Below are positions 52,093 to 61,039 of a stretch of DNA of 64,000 nucleotides, piece by piece. Position numbers and translations under genes: made by a program. The notes under the pieces are model-generated. The model had not been told where the DNA came from and ran no database searches. It saw only the letters and a program-made list of their open reading frames with translations. Each line of letters begins with the position of its first letter. The stretch's first letter is position 1. This DNA comes from CAYQXJ01 sp964421565 (GTDB taxonomy: Bacteria > Planctomycetota > Brocadiia > SM23-32). The DNA lies in NCBI GenBank assembly GCA_964421565.1, contig CAYQXJ010000014.1:24243-88242 (forward strand), read 5' to 3'.

Positions 52093-53487
52093 ATGAAGGC
52101 CATCTTCATCATGTCCGACTCATTCCGCCGCGACCATATCGGGGCGTACGGTAACGAGTCGATCCAGACGCCGAACCTCGACCGCCTGGCCGGGATGTCG
52201 CACGTGTTCGAGGACATGTACGCCGGTTCCTTCCCCACGGGGCCGAACCGGCGCGACATTCACGTGGGCAAGGGAGAGGCGCCGGGTACGCCGTTCAACT
52301 CGTGGAAGAACATCGAGCCCGATGAGGTCACCCTCGCAGAGCGCCTGGGCCGGGCGGGCGTGCCGAGCCAGATGATCACCGACGTGGCGAACGGCGCGGC
52401 CCGGGGGGCCAACATGTTCAAGGGCTTCGGCGCCTATCACGTCAACCGCGGCCAGGAGGGCGACTCATACTTCCTGGATGATTCGGCGGATCTCGATTAC
52501 CCGCTGCCGCCCGAGCTCATACGATACAACGAGGCCGGGCTCCACAGGGTGCTGATGAATCGGGCCCGGCGTCGCTGTGAGGAGGATTACTTCGCTCCCG
52601 GCACCTTCAAGCTGGCGTGCGAATGGCTGGAGCGGAACTGGCGGCGCGAGCAGTTTCTGCTCTGGGTGGAGGTCTTCGACCCCCACGAGCCGTGGGACCC
52701 TCCGCCCTGGTACCTCGACCTTTACGATCCGGGCTATGGCGGCCGTGTGTTCGAGTTTCCGCCCTACGGCTATTATCGGAAGATGGGCATCACGGAGCGC
52801 GAGATACGGCACACACAGGCGCGATACGCCGGCGAGGTGACCATGGTGGACCACGCCGTCGGTCGCCTGCTTGCCACTCTGCAGAAACTCGGCCTGACGG
52901 ACGAAGTTGCGATCGTCTTCACCTCCGATCACGGCATCTACGCCGGCCACCACGGCGATGCCGGCTGCGTGGGTAAGCCCTGGCTGGTTTGTGATGAGAC
53001 CGCCTGGCTGGTGGGCGGTGACTTCAGTGTGCGCAACCCCACGCGCCTGCCCCTGCGCACCGGCACGATGCGCATCCCCCTGATCATCAAGCTGCCGGGC
53101 CAGACGCAGGGCGAACGACACCGCGGCATCGTGCAGCCCTGGGACCTGCACCCCACAATGCTGGAGCTGTTTGGCATGGATCCGCCACACGACCTGCAAG
53201 GCACTTCGCTGTTGCCGGCAATGCAGGGCGATAAGCTGCCCGAGCGCGAGTACGCCTTCAACTGCTGCATGCACTCTGGGTCGGGCACGCGGCAGGCGAT
53301 GAACGGGGAGTGGATCTACACCTGCTGGCCGGCCGGAGAGCAGGAGCCGCACCTGATCGACCTGCAGAGCGATCCCGGGCAGGAGCATAACGTCGCAGGC
53401 GAACATGCCGACGTGTGCCGCCGCATGCATGCCGCGCTGGGGGATGCGGATCCGGCGTCTTTCCAGGATGCGGCGAATCCCTGGTAG
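52093..53487 (+). CDS. Sulfatase-fold protein with Thr in place of the catalytic Cys
   Basis: 464 residues of the alkaline phosphatase/sulfatase superfamily: SDSFRRDHIGAYG at the first metal site, FTSDHGIYAGHHG at the second, and IPLIIKLPGQ near the end. The maturation motif aligns as T49-G-P-N-R-R-D-I-H-V-G, so Thr stands where Cys or Ser is needed for formylglycine. Thr nucleophiles occur in nucleotide pyrophosphatases and some phosphatases of this superfamily. It is therefore unlikely to be a normal sulfatase; phosphodiesterase, phosphatase or a non-catalytic role are alternatives. No signal peptide. Confidence 0.8.
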   Translation: MKAIFIMSDSFRRDHIGAYGNESIQTPNLDRLAGMSHVFEDMYAGSFPTGPNRRDIHVGKGEAPGTPFNSWKNIEPDEVTLAERLGRAGVPSQMITDVANGAARGANMFKGFGAYHVNRGQEGDSYFLDDSADLDYPLPPELIRYNEAGLHRVLMNRARRRCEEDYFAPGTFKLACEWLERNWRREQFLLWVEVFDPHEPWDPPPWYLDLYDPGYGGRVFEFPPYGYYRKMGITEREIRHTQARYAGEVTMVDHAVGRLLATLQKLGLTDEVAIVFTSDHGIYAGHHGDAGCVGKPWLVCDETAWLVGGDFSVRNPTRLPLRTGTMRIPLIIKLPGQTQGERHRGIVQPWDLHPTMLELFGMDPPHDLQGTSLLPAMQGDKLPEREYAFNCCMHSGSGTRQAMNGEWIYTCWPAGEQEPHLIDLQSDPGQEHNVAGEHADVCRRMHAALGDADPASFQDAANPW

Positions 53488-53500
53488 CGGCGGGAGGGCG

Positions 53501-54874
53501 TTACAGTAGGGGAGCCAGCAGCCGGCCGACACCCTCGAGCAGTTCCGCCACGCCTGACGCTTCCTTCATGCCGGTCTCGCTGCGGGATACGGCGTTCTCG
53601 CACCAGCAAGCCAGCCGTGAGACGGCTTCCCTCTCGTGCACGAACAGGGCGACTTCGTAGTTGAGGAAGAAGCTGCGCACGTCCATGTTCATGGAGCCGA
53701 CGATGGCGCGGTCGTCAGCGACTACCAGCTTGGCGTGGAGCATGCCTGGTTGGAACCTGTGCACGGCGGCCGCGGCGTCCTGCGCCTGTCGCAGGTAGCT
53801 GCGGCGCACCAGGTCGGCGAGGTGATGGTTGGATTGGTCGGGCACGACAATGCGCACGTCCACCCCGCGCCGGGCAGCGATGCACAGCGCGCGGGCGAGC
53901 ATCTCGTCGGGCACGAAGTAGGGCGTTGTGATCCATATCCGTTCGCGCGCCTCGAACAGGTAAGTGACCACGGCGTCATACAGGGCGTCGCCGGGCACGT
54001 CGGGACCGCTCGGCACGAGCTGCACCGCAGCGTCTCCGACGGGCTCGGGCGCTTTGTCAAGGACGGGTAATTCCTCGCCGGCCGCGAAGGACCAGTCCCC
54101 CCGGAACACGGTGTAAAGGTCGGCCAAAACAGGCCCGCGAACGGCGAGCGATATGTCGTGCCATCTGTCGGGGTCACCCTCCGGGCCCATGTATTCCTCA
54201 GCCAGATTCATGCCGCCGAGCATGCCGTAAGCGTGGTCGACGAGCACAATCTTGCGGTGATTGCGCAGATTGGCGCGCCCGCGGAACGGCAGGTGCATCA
54301 TGGGCATGAAGCGCGCGTGCCGGCCGCCGGCAGCCTCGTAGTCCGCCAGAAACCGGCCTGAGACCTGCCAGCATCCGAGTGCGTCGAGCAGCAGGTACAC
54401 CTCGGCGCCTTGCTTCGCCTTCTGGGTAAGCACGTCCATGATGGCGCGGCCCGCGGCGTCGGTGCCGAGTATGTAGGTGCTGATGTGGATGGAGTGCTCG
54501 GCTGCCTCGAGGTGTTCCATCAGGTCGTCGAATGCGTGCTCTCCGGTGCCGAGCAGCATCACCTCGTTGCCCTGCCGCGGCGGAAACACGCCGCCCGGTT
54601 CGGCGGGCAGTGCACCGATGAGGGCCCGCCCGCCGTCGGACCGACGGGCCAGATCGGGCAGGCTCTCCTTGCGCTCCTCCGCCTTCTTCAGCTTGCGACC
54701 GCCGAATATCAGGTACAGGGGCACGCCGACATACGGAACCAGGAAGATCGCCAGCAACCAGGCCATCGTGCTTGCCGGCGGCCGACGTTCGCGCAGCAGG
54801 TGCACCACCAATACGAGCGCCAGCAGGAAGCCGAGCGCTGGCAGCAGGTACGACAACATCCAGCGCAGCACCAT
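53501..54874 (-). CDS. cls: Cardiolipin synthase-type phospholipase D family protein
   Basis: 457 residues. Two N-terminal membrane segments (LLPALGFLLALVLVVHLL and AWLLAIFLVPYVGVPLYLIF) precede two HKD motifs, H206-x-K208-x4-D213 (HRKIVLVD) and H380-x-K382-x4-D387 (HAKLVVAD). This is the ClsA/ClsB layout, which condenses phosphatidylglycerol into cardiolipin. ATG 54874 gives the proper membrane start; the frame upstream is non-conserved. It is convergent with the Thr-type sulfatase gene, separated by only 13 bp. Confidence 0.92.
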   Translation of the reverse strand: MVLRWMLSYLLPALGFLLALVLVVHLLRERRPPASTMAWLLAIFLVPYVGVPLYLIFGGRKLKKAEERKESLPDLARRSDGGRALIGALPAEPGGVFPPRQGNEVMLLGTGEHAFDDLMEHLEAAEHSIHISTYILGTDAAGRAIMDVLTQKAKQGAEVYLLLDALGCWQVSGRFLADYEAAGGRHARFMPMMHLPFRGRANLRNHRKIVLVDHAYGMLGGMNLAEEYMGPEGDPDRWHDISLAVRGPVLADLYTVFRGDWSFAAGEELPVLDKAPEPVGDAAVQLVPSGPDVPGDALYDAVVTYLFEARERIWITTPYFVPDEMLARALCIAARRGVDVRIVVPDQSNHHLADLVRRSYLRQAQDAAAAVHRFQPGMLHAKLVVADDRAIVGSMNMDVRSFFLNYEVALFVHEREAVSRLACWCENAVSRSETGMKEASGVAELLEGVGRLLAPLL

Positions 54875-55056
54875 GGCGTTGCTCCGTTCGTCCCCGTCCC
54901 TGAACGAGGGCGATTGTAACATCCTCGCCGGCGCAGTGACACCGACTGGCTTGAGGGGGCGCGCAGTTGCCGCCGCGGCGCCTGCCGCCCTTGCAAGCGC
55001 CGGCCGCCGCGCCTATCATCGCTGCCCTGTCCCAAGCCCAAGGAAGGACGCACGCT

Positions 55057-56052
55057 ATGAGCGCACAGGATTCATCCATCGTCGTTGGTGACGCCATAAC
55101 GAACCTGCCGTGGGAGGATCGCCCGGAGGGCTGCTCCGACGTGGTCTGGCGCTACAGCGAGAACCCCATCATCCCGTGGGACCTGAATCCCTCCTCGAAC
55201 AGCATATTCAACAGCGCCGTCGTCCCGTTCGAGGGCAAGTTCGCGGGCGTTTTCCGCTGCGACGACCGGCGGCGCCGTATGTTGCTGCACAGCGGCCGCA
55301 GCGAGAACGGCATCGACTGGCAGATCGACAACGACCCGATCGAGTTCGAGTGCGATATCCCCGCCCTGAGGCGTTTCGAGTACGGCTACGACCCACGCGT
55401 CTGCTGGATCGAGGATCGCTATTACGTTCAGTGGTGCAACTGGTACCACGGACCCACCATCGGCTTGGCCTGGACGAAAGACTTTGAGACGTATCACCAG
55501 ATGGAGAACGCCTTCCTGCCTTACAACCGCGACGGCGTCCTGTTCCCCCGCAAGGTCGGCGGCAACTACGGCATGCTCAGCCGCCCGAGCGGGCCGGGCC
55601 ACAACGCATTCGGTGACATGTACTACAGCGAGAGCCCGGACCTGACCTACTGGGGCAAGCACAGGTTCGTGTTCGGCACAGTGGGCGGCTGGCAGTCCAC
55701 CAAGGTCGGGGCCGGCCCCGTGCCTATCGAGACTGAGGAGGGCTGGCTGCTGCTCTACCACGGTGTGCTGACCTCGTGCAACGGGTTCTGGTACAGCACC
55801 GGCGTGGCGCTGCTCGACCTGGAGGAGCCCTGGAAGGTCATTGCGCGGGGCGACGAATATGTGCTGGCGCCGAAGGAGACATATGAGTGTGTCGGCGATG
55901 TGCCTAACGTGGTCTTTCCCTGCGCGGCGCTCTGCGACGCCCCGAGCGGGCGGGTCGCCATCTACTACGGCGGCGCGGACACGGTGACCTGCCTGGCCTT
56001 CGCTTACGCGGATGAGCTGGCGCAGTTCGCCAGGGACCACAACATGGCGTGA
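55057..56052 (+). CDS. GH130-like beta-propeller enzyme (mannoside phosphorylase/mannosidase type)
   Basis: 331 residues, start ATG 55057 after aaggaagg. A five-bladed propeller pattern is visible (YSENPIIPWD, FNSAVVPFEGKF, YDPRVCWIEDRYY, TKVGAGPVPIETEEGWLLLYHG). The latter two are hallmarks of GH130, where the DPR Asp is the general acid. GH130 enzymes phosphorolyse or hydrolyse beta-mannosides such as mannosylglucose or mannan oligosaccharides. The phosphate-binding His/Arg pair needed to tell phosphorylase from hydrolase was not resolved. No signal peptide. Confidence 0.82.
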   Translation: MSAQDSSIVVGDAITNLPWEDRPEGCSDVVWRYSENPIIPWDLNPSSNSIFNSAVVPFEGKFAGVFRCDDRRRRMLLHSGRSENGIDWQIDNDPIEFECDIPALRRFEYGYDPRVCWIEDRYYVQWCNWYHGPTIGLAWTKDFETYHQMENAFLPYNRDGVLFPRKVGGNYGMLSRPSGPGHNAFGDMYYSESPDLTYWGKHRFVFGTVGGWQSTKVGAGPVPIETEEGWLLLYHGVLTSCNGFWYSTGVALLDLEEPWKVIARGDEYVLAPKETYECVGDVPNVVFPCAALCDAPSGRVAIYYGGADTVTCLAFAYADELAQFARDHNMA

Positions 56053-56058
56053 GGCCCT

Positions 56059-57837
56059 TTACCGGTCTTTGTGGGCCAGTTCCACGAATGCCTGGCGGTC
56101 GTGCAGCTCTACGATGGCCTCCTTCTCGCAGATGCCGACGATCCGGTCCGGCTCGTCCGGGTCACAGACGGGCAGGCAGTCGTAGTCGTAGTTGCCCATG
56201 GTGCGCCAGGCTTCGATGAGCGGTTGATCGGCTTGCAGGCTTACAGCCTCCGGCTCGAGCAGGTCGCGCACCGGCATGCGTTCGCCGTCCCGGCGGCGCT
56301 GGGCAGCCGCCAGCAGGCTGGCGAGCATGACGAGGCCGACGAAGCGCTGCTGCCCATCAACCACGGGAAAGGTGCGGTTTTCGGAGCGGCGCACCTTTTC
56401 GCCGATCTCTGTGATGTCCGCGTTGGCGGGAAGGGCGGTATAACTTTCCGCTGCAACATCCCCAACCGTCAGGTCGTTCAGCAGCGAGTAGTCCATCCCT
56501 CGCGCCATGCGCATGCCCAGGCGTATGAGGCGACGCGTGAAGGCGCTCTCCGGCTCGAACAGCTCGGCGACCTTGATGCTGATGACGCATGCGATCATGA
56601 GAGCCGGGATGGCGGAGTAGTTGCGCGTCAGCTCGAACGTCACCAGTATGGCCTGCAAGGGTGCACGCATAACTGCCCCCATCACGGCGGCCATGCCCAC
56701 CATCACGTAGGCGTGGAAGGGGGCTATGTCGAGGCCGAGCCACGTCTGCGCCAGGCCATAAAAGAACGCTCCGAGCGCTGCCCCGCTGAACAGGGCCGGG
56801 GCGAAGATGCCCCCGCTCGCGCCGGATGCGAGGCCGAGCGAGCAGAGCAATGGCTTGAGCAGCACGAACACAATCAGCATCCGCAGCGAGGTATCCGGCT
56901 CCGTCAGCAGTGACTGGATGAAGCCGTGGCCCGTGCCCAGCAGGCTCGGCGCCACGAAGCCGACCAGACCGACCGCGAGCCCGCCGAAGAGGGCCCGCGC
57001 CCAGAGCTGGCTGAAGAGCCGTTCGAACAGGTCATCCACGGCGAAGATCAGCTTCACGAAGTAAATAGAAACGAGCCCCGCGAGCACACCGAGGACGGTG
57101 AATAGCAGGTAATCTGCCGCGACGAAAGTCGGCAGCGCCGGGATGACGTATTCGCTTAAATGACCAAGCAGGCTGAAGCGGACGATGACGGCCGAGACAG
57201 AAGCGACGATCAGCGGCAGCAGCGCGGGCGCCCCGGCGCCGCCCAGTATGAGCTCGGCACTGAAGACGGCACCGCCGATCGGGGCGCCGTACTTCGCGGC
57301 CAGGCCCGCCGCCGCGCCGGCCGCCACCAGCACTCGGGTGTTGCCCACCCCCATCTTGCTGTGCTCGCCGACCAGGCTGCCGACGGCCGCCCCGGTCTGC
57401 ACCACCGGCCCTTCCATGCCCAGGGGCGCACCCGCGCCAATGCACAGCGCCGTGAAGAGCGGCTTCAGCATTATCACGCGCCGGCGGATGAAGCCGCCGC
57501 CCCGCCCTATGGACGACATAACGCGCCCGATGCCCGTGCCCTGCGTCTCCGGGGCCGTCCACCGAATGGCATAGGCTACCACGAGGAAGACAACGGCCGG
57601 CAAACACACCAGTACGTAACGCCAGGGCTCGGGAAGCGAGCCGACCGGACGGCCGATGCCCAGGAACAAGTGCCGGTTCAGGAAGCCGACGCACCAGTTG
57701 AGCCCCAGGGCGAGTATGCCCGCCAGCAGCCCGACCAATACGGCCAGGATCACGGTGACGCCGACGGCCGAGGTCTCTGACCGGGGAGGTATCATCCGGC
57801 GCAGCAGGCGAGCGATTCTGCTCTCTGTTTCAGCCAT
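56059..57837 (-). CDS. ClC-family chloride channel/transporter with CBS domains
   Basis: 592 residues. A multi-pass core carries GMEGPVVQTGAAVGS (the Glu here is the gating Glu of proton-coupled exchangers), GTGIGRVM, and GGIFAPALFSGAALGAFF (GxFxP anion site). Two CBS domains form the C-terminus (GDVAAESYTAL... and VRDLLEPEAVS...), likely binding nucleotide. Function: chloride or anion exchange across the membrane. Its start is divergent from the fucose-isomerase-like gene. Confidence 0.9.
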   Translation of the reverse strand: MAETESRIARLLRRMIPPRSETSAVGVTVILAVLVGLLAGILALGLNWCVGFLNRHLFLGIGRPVGSLPEPWRYVLVCLPAVVFLVVAYAIRWTAPETQGTGIGRVMSSIGRGGGFIRRRVIMLKPLFTALCIGAGAPLGMEGPVVQTGAAVGSLVGEHSKMGVGNTRVLVAAGAAAGLAAKYGAPIGGAVFSAELILGGAGAPALLPLIVASVSAVIVRFSLLGHLSEYVIPALPTFVAADYLLFTVLGVLAGLVSIYFVKLIFAVDDLFERLFSQLWARALFGGLAVGLVGFVAPSLLGTGHGFIQSLLTEPDTSLRMLIVFVLLKPLLCSLGLASGASGGIFAPALFSGAALGAFFYGLAQTWLGLDIAPFHAYVMVGMAAVMGAVMRAPLQAILVTFELTRNYSAIPALMIACVISIKVAELFEPESAFTRRLIRLGMRMARGMDYSLLNDLTVGDVAAESYTALPANADITEIGEKVRRSENRTFPVVDGQQRFVGLVMLASLLAAAQRRRDGERMPVRDLLEPEAVSLQADQPLIEAWRTMGNYDYDCLPVCDPDEPDRIVGICEKEAIVELHDRQAFVELAHKDR

Positions 57838-58053
57838 GGCACCGGCGACGCGGGAGTGCGGGTGGCGAGCAGCACGGACGCTGGATTATATGCGCTTGGC
57901 TACCCCGCAGGCAATGACGCCGCGCGGGTTCGCCTGTGCCCAGGACTGAGCCCCCAGAGGCGGCAATGGAGGCGCGGAGCGGCTCAATAGCGCCGTCCGG
58001 CCCGTCCGCTCGGGCTCGCCCTTTGTGCCTTCCAGTTGCGTGCGCGCTCAGTG

Positions 58054-58080
58054 GTGTGCATATTGTCAGCAGACAACCAC
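58054..58080. promoter_or_regulatory. Interrupted dyad upstream of the fucose-isomerase-like gene
   Basis: gtgtg-N4-ttgtc agca gacaa-c-cacac forms an imperfect two-part dyad ending ~28 bp before the start codon. It could be an operator for a sugar-responsive repressor, but the arms are interrupted and no regulator gene is adjacent. The surrounding 58-kb intergenic gap between divergent genes shows no gene. Confidence 0.25.
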
Positions 58081-58107
58081 ACGTCACCATGTCCAGGAGG
58101 ACCGGAT

Positions 58108-59601
58108 ATGCGCAGCACACCGATCGGCATCGCCATGCTCAACGACGAGCGGCCGCACGTCTGGAAGCAGAACAATCCCGCCAATCAGAGGGTCGTCGAC
58201 CGATGGGCGGAGATCGTTCGCCGCCAGGTGCGCAAACGTGACGGCTCGGAGCTGGAGGTCGTCGTCGCCGAGCAGATCATCACCGGTACGCGCGAAGCAC
58301 AGCAGGTCGGCGAGCAGCTCCGCCGCGCCGGCTGCCGCTCCGTCATCATGTGCTATAACGTGTGGAACTTTCCTTTCCTTGCCTGGCCCTTCCTCAACAG
58401 CGTTGGGCCCGACCTGCCCGTGCTCAGCCTGTCCAACAACGGCAAGTTCCCCGGCAACGTCGGCCTCTTGGCCACCGATGGCGCCCTGCGTCAGGCCGGC
58501 GTTCGCACGCACCGCATCGTCGGTGATATGGACGACGGGGAAACCGTGGCACAGGTCGTCGACTGGGTCCGTGCAGCGCAGGCCGTCACCACCGTCCGCA
58601 ACGAAGTCTACGGGCTCTTCGGCGGACACAGCATGGGCATGGAGACCGGCTACTGGCACCTGACACAGACGCTGAAGGCCCTCGGCACCACCTGCCGCCA
58701 GATCGACCAGCTCTGGTTGGTGAAGGCGATGGAGAACGAGGTCGATGAGGCAGAGGTCGCGAACGGGCTGGCCTGGTTCGAGCAACTGCTCGGCGACCGG
58801 TTGCTCTACGATGGGAAGATACTGACACCCACGACTCTCAAGACGCAGATACGTCTTTACCTCGCCATGCAGGCGGTGAACGAGGAGAAGGGGTTCGACT
58901 TCTGCGGTCTGAAAGGGCAGAGGGAGTTGACCGAGCACGTCTGCCTCGGCGACGTGCCCGAGATGCTGATGAATGACCCCTACGATTGGCGCGGCGCGAA
59001 GGAGCCGGTCGTCTGCGCGACTGAGGCGGACGCCTACGCCGCGCTGACCATGCAACTGCTGAAGTACGTTACCGGCGGGCTGCCCGCACTGTTCATGGAC
59101 GTGCGGCTCTACCACCCCGACCGCGACTTGTGGGACTGGTGCAACAGCGGCAACCACGCAAGCTGGTACGCGGCCCGCAGCGACGATCCGGCCGAGAACT
59201 TCGAGAAGATCACGTTCCATCCGGCCCTGGAATTCTACTTCAAGGCCGGCGGGGCCTCGGTGGAGTTCGATGCCGCCCCTGGCCGCATGACCTTCGCCCG
59301 GCTCGGCCTCTGGGATGGCAAGCCCTTCATGGCGATAGTGCCCGGCGAAGCCGCGGAACTGCCGCCCGAGGAAAGCCGCGAGCTGAAGGAACAAACGGAT
59401 CCCACCTGGCCCCACGTCTGGGCGAAGCTGGACGGCAGCTTCCGGCAGTTTCTGAACGTCTTCCCCTGCAACCACGTGCAGGGCGTGCCCGGCGACCGTG
59501 TGCGCGCCCTCACCATGCTCTGCGAGATCTGCGGCATAACGCCGATCGTCCTCGGCCAGGACCGCCTGCCACCCATATGGGAGATGATGAGCGGCGACTG
59601 A
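58108..59601 (+). CDS. L-fucose/L-arabinose isomerase-family protein
   Basis: 497 residues, start ATG 58108 after caggagg. The FucI/AraA-type fold is recognised from the N-terminal GIAMLNDERPHVW, the block MCYNVWNFPFLAWPF, GGHSMGMETGY, and catalytic/metal residues in VVCATEADAY (Glu), PALFMDVRLY (Asp) and CNSGNHASWY (His). Members interconvert aldoses and ketoses with Mn. Fucose is frequent in sulfated algal fucans, which would fit the sulfatase operon, but the substrate is not fixed by sequence. Confidence 0.8.
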   Translation: MRSTPIGIAMLNDERPHVWKQNNPANQRVVDRWAEIVRRQVRKRDGSELEVVVAEQIITGTREAQQVGEQLRRAGCRSVIMCYNVWNFPFLAWPFLNSVGPDLPVLSLSNNGKFPGNVGLLATDGALRQAGVRTHRIVGDMDDGETVAQVVDWVRAAQAVTTVRNEVYGLFGGHSMGMETGYWHLTQTLKALGTTCRQIDQLWLVKAMENEVDEAEVANGLAWFEQLLGDRLLYDGKILTPTTLKTQIRLYLAMQAVNEEKGFDFCGLKGQRELTEHVCLGDVPEMLMNDPYDWRGAKEPVVCATEADAYAALTMQLLKYVTGGLPALFMDVRLYHPDRDLWDWCNSGNHASWYAARSDDPAENFEKITFHPALEFYFKAGGASVEFDAAPGRMTFARLGLWDGKPFMAIVPGEAAELPPEESRELKEQTDPTWPHVWAKLDGSFRQFLNVFPCNHVQGVPGDRVRALTMLCEICGITPIVLGQDRLPPIWEMMSGD

Positions 59602-59684
59602 CATGCCGGTTGCAAGACGCCCGCCACTGCGGCGGCGCGCTCTGCTGAATGGCCCCGGCCTGCGGCCTGACATGGAGAGGTGCC

Positions 59685-60980
59685 ATGCATAGCATGCCTG
59701 AACAGCGGTTCTCAGCAGTCTGGCGCATCACCGCGTGCGTCATGCTCTGCATTTCCCTGCTTGCGCGCGCGCAGCCGGCAGACCCGCAGGCGCGCCACGC
59801 CGCAGTCCGCAACCGCCTGCGTGCTCACCTGCAGAGCGCGCTCATCCCGTGGTGGGTCGAACACAGCCCGGACACCGAGTTCGGCGGCTTCCTCTGCGAG
59901 CTGGAGCGTGACGGGTCGGTCCGCAGCGGCGAGAAGATGCTCGTCAGTCAGGCGCGGCAGATATGGTCCTTCGCCCGCCTGTGGCGGTCCGGCTATCGGG
60001 ATGACCCGCGTGTTCACGACGCCGCCGTCCGAGGGCTTCACTTCCTGCTCCGCCACTTCTGGGACCGCGAGCACGGCGGCTTCATTTACCGCGCCGAGCG
60101 CGCCGGCCGAGTACAGAGCGATCGCAAGGACACCTACGCCCACGCGTTCGTCATCTACGCCGGGGTTGAGTTCCATCGCGCCTTCGGCGATCCCGCCGGC
60201 CTCCAGGTAGCCCAGGCCGCCTTCGATGCGCTCGAACGCCATGCCAAAGATCCCGAATATCCGGGCTACTTCAGCCAGTTGAGCCGCGATTGGGATGTCG
60301 GCCGCCGGGGGCGAGCCTCGAAGTCTATGAACACGCAGCTCCACCTGCTCGAGGCCTTCAGCGAGCTGTACGCGGAGACAAGGGACCAGACCGTGGGCCG
60401 GCGCCTTAAGGAGATACTCGACGCGCTGGTCGAGCACGCCTACCTGCCCTCCTACGGCTGCTGCATCGAGCTGTTCCAGCGCAATTGGCAGCCCTTTAGC
60501 GAGGGCTGGGGCGGTCGACGCAACCAGACCACCAGTTACGGACACAACGTCGAGTTCGCCTGGCTGATGCAGCGGGCGCGCGAGGTGCTCGAACTGCCCG
60601 AGCAGCCCTACCGCAGCGTCGCGCTCTCGCTGATCGACCACGCCCTCGAGTACGGCTGGCACTCGCAGGCCGGCGCGCTCTGCTCCGAAGGGCCCCTCCA
60701 GGGCAGTCCCTCCGACTGCACGATGAGCTGGTGGCCCCAGGCCGAGAACCTCGTGGCACTGGACTGGGCGTGGCGCGCAACAGGGCAGACGAAGTACCTC
60801 GCCGCGCTGGAGCGTCAGGCCGCCTGGGTCATCGAGCATCAGGCCGACCAGCAGTTCGGCGGCTGGTGGGATGAGGTGGCGCCGGACGGTGCCGTCGAGA
60901 ACCGACGCAAAGCCCATCTCTGGCACGCCGCCTACCACGAAGTGCGCGGCGTGCTGAACGTCGCCTCAGGGGAATGGTGA
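59685..60980 (+). CDS. Secreted AGE-family epimerase (N-acylglucosamine/cellobiose 2-epimerase-like)
   Basis: 431 residues including a signal peptide (hydrophobic core ITACVMLCISLLARA), start ATG 59685 after ggagagg. The (alpha/alpha)6 barrel has FARLWRSGY, HAFVIYAGVEFHRAFG, NTQLHLLEAFSELY, RNQTTSYGHNVEFAWLM and WWPQAENLVALDW, matching the catalytic His residues of cellobiose 2-epimerase and AGE. Exported versions are less common than cytoplasmic ones, so it may act on periplasmic oligosaccharides. The upstream isomerase-like gene suggests a joint pathway. Confidence 0.85.
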   Translation: MHSMPEQRFSAVWRITACVMLCISLLARAQPADPQARHAAVRNRLRAHLQSALIPWWVEHSPDTEFGGFLCELERDGSVRSGEKMLVSQARQIWSFARLWRSGYRDDPRVHDAAVRGLHFLLRHFWDREHGGFIYRAERAGRVQSDRKDTYAHAFVIYAGVEFHRAFGDPAGLQVAQAAFDALERHAKDPEYPGYFSQLSRDWDVGRRGRASKSMNTQLHLLEAFSELYAETRDQTVGRRLKEILDALVEHAYLPSYGCCIELFQRNWQPFSEGWGGRRNQTTSYGHNVEFAWLMQRAREVLELPEQPYRSVALSLIDHALEYGWHSQAGALCSEGPLQGSPSDCTMSWWPQAENLVALDWAWRATGQTKYLAALERQAAWVIEHQADQQFGGWWDEVAPDGAVENRRKAHLWHAAYHEVRGVLNVASGEW

Positions 60981-61039
60981 AATCCAGGCCCGTCGCAATC
61001 CACAGCCTTGCGCCACCTGCGGCGTTGCCGCAGTCCCCA

